Shown here: positions 60,765-64,000 of the stretch, piece after piece | Layout of the letters: each line of letters opens with the position of its first letter | How positions within the stretch are numbered: the stretch's first letter is position 1 | NCBI GenBank assembly: GCA_021568835.1 | Contig: JAKGSH010000010.1 | Location: forward strand, 4,464,001 to 4,528,000 | Direction of reading: 5' to 3' | DNA length: 64,000 bases | DNA from: Streptomyces sp. Tue 6430 | Lineage (GTDB): Bacteria > Actinomycetota > Actinomycetes > Streptomycetales > Streptomycetaceae | The notes under the pieces: generated by a model | What the model was told of the DNA's origin: nothing | Database searches by the model: none | Seen by the model: only the letters and a program-made list of their open reading frames with translations | Translations under genes and position numbers: made by a program

Positions 60765-61724
60765 ATGCAGGACGTCTCCTCGCTGGTCGCCCAGGCCAGG
60801 GAAGGCCGGCCCCGGGCCGTGGCCCGGCTGATCTCCCTGGTGGAGGGGGCGTCGCCGCAGCTCAGGGAGGTCATGGCGGCGCTGGCCCCGCTGACCGGCA
60901 ACGCCTACGTGGTGGGCCTGACCGGCTCGCCCGGCGTCGGCAAGTCGACGTCCACCTCCGCGCTGGTCACGGCGTACCGCAAGCAGGGCAGACGGGTCGG
61001 CGTCCTGGCGGTCGACCCGTCCTCGCCGTTCTCCGGCGGCGCCCTGCTCGGCGACCGCGTCCGGATGTCGGAGCACGCCTCCGACCCCGGCGTCTACATC
61101 CGTTCCATGGCCACCCGCGGGCACCTCGGCGGCCTGGCCTGGGCGGCCCCGCAGGCCATCCGGGTGCTCGACGCGGCGGGCTGCGAGGTGATCCTCGTGG
61201 AGACGGTCGGCGTCGGCCAGTCCGAGGTCGAGATCGCCTCCCAGGCCGACACCAGCGTGGTCCTGCTGGCCCCCGGCATGGGCGACGGCATCCAGGCCGC
61301 CAAGGCGGGGATCCTGGAGATCGGCGACGTGTACGTCGTCAACAAGGCCGACCGCGACGGGGCCGACGCCACCGCCCGCGAGCTGAACCACATGCTGGGC
61401 CTCGGCGAGTCCCGCGCCCCCGGCGACTGGCGCCCGCCGATCGTGAAGACGGTCGCCGCCCGCGCCGAGGGCGTCGACGAGGTCGTCGAGGCGCTGGAGA
61501 AGCACCGCGCGTGGATGGAGGAGCACGGCGTCCTCGCCGAGCGCCGCCGTGCCCGCGCGGCCCGCGAGGTGGAGACGATCGCCGTGACCGCCCTGCGCGA
61601 GCGCATCGGCGACCTGCACGGCGACCGCCGGCTCAGCACGCTCGCCGAGCGGATCGTCGCCGGCGAACTGGACCCGTACCGGGCGGCGGACGAGCTGGTG
61701 GCGGGACTGACCCAGGGGCAGTGA
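60765..61724 (+). CDS. meaB: MeaB-type GTPase chaperone of methylmalonyl-CoA mutase
   Basis: 319 residues from ATG 60765, with GGAG five bases upstream; GTG 60762 is just before. G1 is GLTGSPGVGKSTSTSALV, G3-like VETVGVGQSEVE (family-specific), and the base-recognition motif is NKADRDGAD. MeaB loads adenosylcobalamin and protects the mutase. The mutase genes are not in the window. With mce and pduO this marks propionyl/methylmalonyl-CoA metabolism. Confidence 0.96.
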   Translation: MQDVSSLVAQAREGRPRAVARLISLVEGASPQLREVMAALAPLTGNAYVVGLTGSPGVGKSTSTSALVTAYRKQGRRVGVLAVDPSSPFSGGALLGDRVRMSEHASDPGVYIRSMATRGHLGGLAWAAPQAIRVLDAAGCEVILVETVGVGQSEVEIASQADTSVVLLAPGMGDGIQAAKAGILEIGDVYVVNKADRDGADATARELNHMLGLGESRAPGDWRPPIVKTVAARAEGVDEVVEALEKHRAWMEEHGVLAERRRARAAREVETIAVTALRERIGDLHGDRRLSTLAERIVAGELDPYRAADELVAGLTQGQ

Positions 61725-61739
61725 GGCGCCCCGCGGGCG

Positions 61740-61770
61740 GTGCGGCGGCGCCGGCACGGCGCCGCCGCAC
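61740..61770 (+). terminator. Terminator after meaB
   Basis: GTGCGGCGGCGCC and GGCGCCGCCGCAC form a perfect 13-bp stem with loop GGCAC, 15 bases after the stop. Confidence 0.85.
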
Positions 61771-61920
61771 ACCGCTCGACGCCCGTGTTCCTCTCCCCGG
61801 CGGGGACACGTCCCCGCGCACCGGCCGCCGTGGTCCCCTCTCCCTCCTCGCCACGGTCCGCGCGACCGGCTCCCACGCCGTCGCCGGTACGATCCCCGGC
61901 CCTCTTCGGGACCTCCGCCG

Positions 61921-62029
61921 TCCTCCGGATGCCGCCGTCCTCCGGATGCCGCCGTCCTTCTGATGCCGCTGCGCGCGTCCCTCATGGACCGTCGCACCCC
62001 CGTCGCGTCCCTCATGGACCGTCGCACCC
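61921..62029. repeat. 17-bp triple and 30-bp double direct repeats
   Basis: TCCTCCGGATGCCGCCG occurs at 61921 and 61938, with a weaker third copy at 61955. Then a 25-base block GCGTCCCTCATGGACCGTCG(CACCC) occurs at 61975 and 62005, a 30-base period. Confidence 0.85.
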
Positions 62030-62165
62030 TCCCGCCCCGCCGCCGGGGATCTTCCCGTACGCCGTCCTGCCCGGCGCTCGATGCCGCGACCCGGAGCCAG
62101 GGAACCCGGCCGTCGCCCGCGACGTGGCCGTACCCCACGGCGGCATCCTCACGGTCCGTGGAACG

Positions 62166-62202
62166 CCGGAAGGCGGAGCCCTGTTCGGGCTCCGCCTTCC
62201 GG
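62166..62202 (-). terminator. Terminator after the MarR-family gene
   Basis: CCGGAAGGCGGAGCCC and GGGCTCCGCCTTCCGG form a perfect 16-bp stem with loop TGTTC. It lies 33 bases past the MarR gene stop. Confidence 0.88.
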
Positions 62203-62235
62203 CTGCTCAGGGTCCTTCGTCCGGACCGGGCCCGC

Positions 62236-62712
62236 TCAGGGGCGTCCCCGCTGCTCGCGGAGGTGGTCCGCGATGGGCGTCAGGGCCTTGTCGAGTTCCG
62301 TCAGGGCCTCGGGGGAGAGCAGGTCGATGAAGTGCCGGCGCACGGACGCCACATGATGGGGCGCCACCTTCCGCATCGTCTCCATGCCGTGATCGGTGAG
62401 GACCGCGAACAGACCTCGGCGGTCGGACTCGCAGTTCTCACGACGCACCAGCTGGGCGTTCTCCATGCGGGTGATCTGGTGCGAGAGACGGCTCTTGGAC
62501 TGCAGGGTGGCGGACGCGAGGTCACTCATCCGCATCCGCACGTCCTCCGACTCGGACAGATTCACCAGGATCTCGTAGTCGTTCATGGTCAGTCCGAACG
62601 ACTGAAGATCCTTTTCGAGCTGGTACGTCAACAGCCTGTTGACCTCCAGGTGGGTGCGCCAGGCGCACTGCTCCGCTTCGGTCAGCCAGCGCGTGGCCGT
62701 GTCGGTCTCCAT
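62236..62712 (-). CDS. absC: MarR-family regulator, AbsC-like
   Basis: 158 residues. The winged helix-turn-helix is in residues about 60-110: VRMRMSDLASATLQSKSRLSHQ (recognition helix) and the wing RRENCESDRRGLFAVLTDHG. Length and its place near meaB and scy match AbsC of Streptomyces coelicolor, a regulator of antibiotic production linked to zinc; the name is tentative. The ATG lacks a ribosome site, but TAGACT ends six bases upstream, so the message is probably leaderless. Confidence 0.85.
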   Translation of the reverse strand: METDTATRWLTEAEQCAWRTHLEVNRLLTYQLEKDLQSFGLTMNDYEILVNLSESEDVRMRMSDLASATLQSKSRLSHQITRMENAQLVRRENCESDRRGLFAVLTDHGMETMRKVAPHHVASVRRHFIDLLSPEALTELDKALTPIADHLREQRGRP

Positions 62713-62718
62713 AAATGA

Positions 62719-62724
62719 AGTCTA
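62719..62724 (-). promoter_or_regulatory. -10 element (TAGACT) for leaderless absC-like gene
   Basis: On the minus strand TAGACT is followed by six bases (TCATTT) and the ATG at 62712. The surrounding TTTCAACATTTTAGG is unusually AT-rich for this genome and could also hold an operator. Confidence 0.5.
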
Positions 62725-62804
62725 CCTAAAATGTTGAAAGGCGAACTAGTAAGGGTGGTGTGACAGTGCGCACGCGTTCGACGTCACACTCCGCAGACTA
62801 CCGC

Positions 62805-63599
62805 TCACAGCCCGAAGCGACGCTGGAGGTCTCCCAGCTGTCCGGGAAGGCGCGGTGCGCCTGCTTGACCTCCGAAACCCCCCGGTCCGCCGCCGCCGGG
62901 CACCCCCGGCTCGGCGGGAACCGCTCCCACGGCCTGCTCGGCCATGAGCATCTCGGTGGACTGCAGCAGCACCGTGCCGGCGCCCACGAACTCGAACTGG
63001 TGCTCCTCCCCGGAAGCCCCGCCCAGGCCCGTCAGCGCACGTAGGCCGCCCATCACGCCCGTCATGTACCCGTGGTCGTAGTGGTGGCACGGGGACGGGC
63101 AGTCGGCCCAGCCGACGAGCGCCTGCGGGTCCACCCGGATCGGGGGTTCCATGAACACCACCGGGCCGTTTGACGCGGCGACGAACTTCCCGGTTCCGAT
63201 CAGCGTCAGGAAACCCGGAACGATCGACTGTTTGAGTGCGAGAGTTGGCTGAAAAGCGAGCAGATTGCCCGAGCGAATGGTCAGGTTGCCGTCTTCGAGG
63301 TCGTACGAGTTCACGTCGAAGGCCCGGTCGGCGAGGAGCATCTTGCCCGAGCCCTCCGCCACGACCCAGTCGCTCGCGTGCAGAGGCGAATGGAACGACG
63401 TGCGCACCAGGCGGTCCAGCCGGCCGTGCCCGACGCCGTTGAAGTCGATCGAGCCGTAGTAGGCGATCATCTTCCCCTTCTGCAGGAACCACTGGCTCCC
63501 CTTCAACTCCACGCAGAAGGTGTACGCGTTCACGTTGTCGTCGGCCGGCAGGGTCATGGGGTCGAAGACGGTGGGGCCGGTGCCCGGGTGGGTGGTCAC
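62805..63599 (-). CDS. AIM24 family protein
   Basis: 264 residues from GTG 63599, five bases after GGAGGAG. The all-beta AIM24/TIGR00266 fold is shown by AYTFCVELKGSQWFLQKGKMIAYYG, LTIRSGNLLAF and GTGKFVAASNGPVVF. The Gly-rich end (PGGGGPGGFGGQ) is low complexity. The start overlaps the stop of the gene upstream (GTGA). Yeast Aim24 acts in mitochondrial inner-membrane organisation; bacterial function is unknown to me. Confidence 0.88.
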   Translation of the reverse strand: MTTHPGTGPTVFDPMTLPADDNVNAYTFCVELKGSQWFLQKGKMIAYYGSIDFNGVGHGRLDRLVRTSFHSPLHASDWVVAEGSGKMLLADRAFDVNSYDLEDGNLTIRSGNLLAFQPTLALKQSIVPGFLTLIGTGKFVAASNGPVVFMEPPIRVDPQALVGWADCPSPCHHYDHGYMTGVMGGLRALTGLGGASGEEHQFEFVGAGTVLLQSTEMLMAEQAVGAVPAEPGVPGGGGPGGFGGQAGAPRLPGQLGDLQRRFGL

Positions 63600-64000
63600 A
63601 GCTTCTCCTCCGACGCCTGGACGTACACCGTGCCGCTGCCGCTCAGCTCCAGCTGGAACGCCTCCCCGGAACCGCGGCCCACCATGTCCCGCCAACCGAG
63701 GGCGGTCGACAGCTTGTTGCGTACGTCGCCGTGGTGGGCGACGTAGGCCTGCGGGTCGACGTGGACCGGGCGCTGGGGGGTGATGGGCACCTCGAAGACG
63801 CCGCCGTGGGCCATCACGGCGACCGAGCCGTGGCCCGCCAGCGTCGTGGTGAACAGGCCCTGGCCGCTGATCTGGCCGCGGACCATGCCCATCACGCCGC
63901 CCTGGGAGCCCATGAACATGGTGCCCTGCTGCAGGGTGCCCTCGAAGGCGAGGAGGCGGTCCGCCTCGACGTAGAGCGTCTCCCCGGTGAGGTTGACGAC
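63596..64000 (-). CDS. AIM24 family protein, N-terminus beyond the window
   Basis: 134 codons are visible and the frame stays open to the window edge, so the start lies outside. TLYVEADRLLAFEGTLQQGTMF, GQGLFTTTLAGHGSVAVMAHGG and FQLELSGSGTVYVQASEEKL are AIM24-like. It overlaps the next AIM24 gene by four bases, which makes a run of at least two related, coupled genes. Confidence 0.85.
   Translation of the reverse strand, partial: VVNLTGETLYVEADRLLAFEGTLQQGTMFMGSQGGVMGMVRGQISGQGLFTTTLAGHGSVAVMAHGGVFEVPITPQRPVHVDPQAYVAHHGDVRNKLSTALGWRDMVGRGSGEAFQLELSGSGTVYVQASEEKL

Larger units (their letters stand above)
61725..62235. other. Intergenic region with direct repeats, no gene
   Basis: About 510 bases between meaB and the convergent MarR gene. 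It holds two terminators and two sets of direct repeats, listed separately. Open frames on either strand show no ribosome site or domain. Confidence 0.6.

Overview
The window is chromosomal DNA from a Streptomyces or very close relative. Base composition is extremely GC-rich with G/C at most third codon positions, GTG and TTG starts are common, and the gene order is that of the Streptomyces core chromosome: lysA-hom-thrC-thrB-rho, rpmE-prfA-prmC, atpIBEFHAGDC, chiS-chiR-chiC, nucS, filP-scy, mce-thiolase-meaB. No phage, insertion sequence, CRISPR array or rRNA operon is visible. One tRNA gene, tRNA-Arg(CCG), is present.

Layout. 1-2.2 kb: end of a GH35 beta-galactosidase and a LacI repressor. 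2.3-8.4 kb: two divergent PAS/GAF/SpoIIE/HATPase signalling proteins. 8.5-16 kb: tRNA-Arg, an orphan response regulator, the ArgRS-like protein NrtL, then lysine, threonine and homoserine synthesis (lysA, hom, thrC, thrB). 16-30 kb: rho, a secreted trypsin with a VCBS-type C-terminus, an LCP cell-wall ligase, rpmE, prfA, prmC, a threonylcarbamoyl-AMP synthase, a phosphatase-like protein, a second-type glyA and a WecA/TagO-like transferase. 28.8-36.6 kb: the whole F1Fo ATP synthase operon. 36.7-42.8 kb: a DUF2550 protein, chitinase chiC with its two-component system, a membrane protein and the cobalamin adenosyltransferase. 43.2-49.4 kb: a STAS protein, a membrane-tethered P-loop protein, NucS, an SCO5389-family protein, an LLM flavin oxidoreductase and a small zinc-ribbon protein. 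49.4-53.5 kb: two tandem ABC-2 exporters. 53.5-58.7 kb: the polarisome/cytoskeletal coiled-coil proteins FilP and Scy. 58.9-64 kb: methylmalonyl-CoA epimerase, a thiolase, MeaB, a MarR regulator resembling AbsC, and two AIM24-family genes, the second cut by the window end.

Two window-wide patterns matter to a user. First, at least 22 reading-frame breaks in 13 otherwise intact conserved genes are each explained by one missing base in a short C or G run. After adding the bases every gene has a length divisible by three and a family-like C-terminus. I read these as sequence undercalls, not decay, and give repaired coordinates. Second, at four loci the last codons and stop of a gene are iterated as direct repeats just downstream (GH35 gene, DUF2550 gene, pduO, scy). 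Other points of interest are a 33-codon ORF wedged between chiS and chiR with ATGA/GTGA overlaps, alternative RNA hairpins between atpH and atpA, a low-molecular-weight phosphatase homologue with Ser at the catalytic Cys position, and a conserved P-loop protein with GRT in place of GKT.
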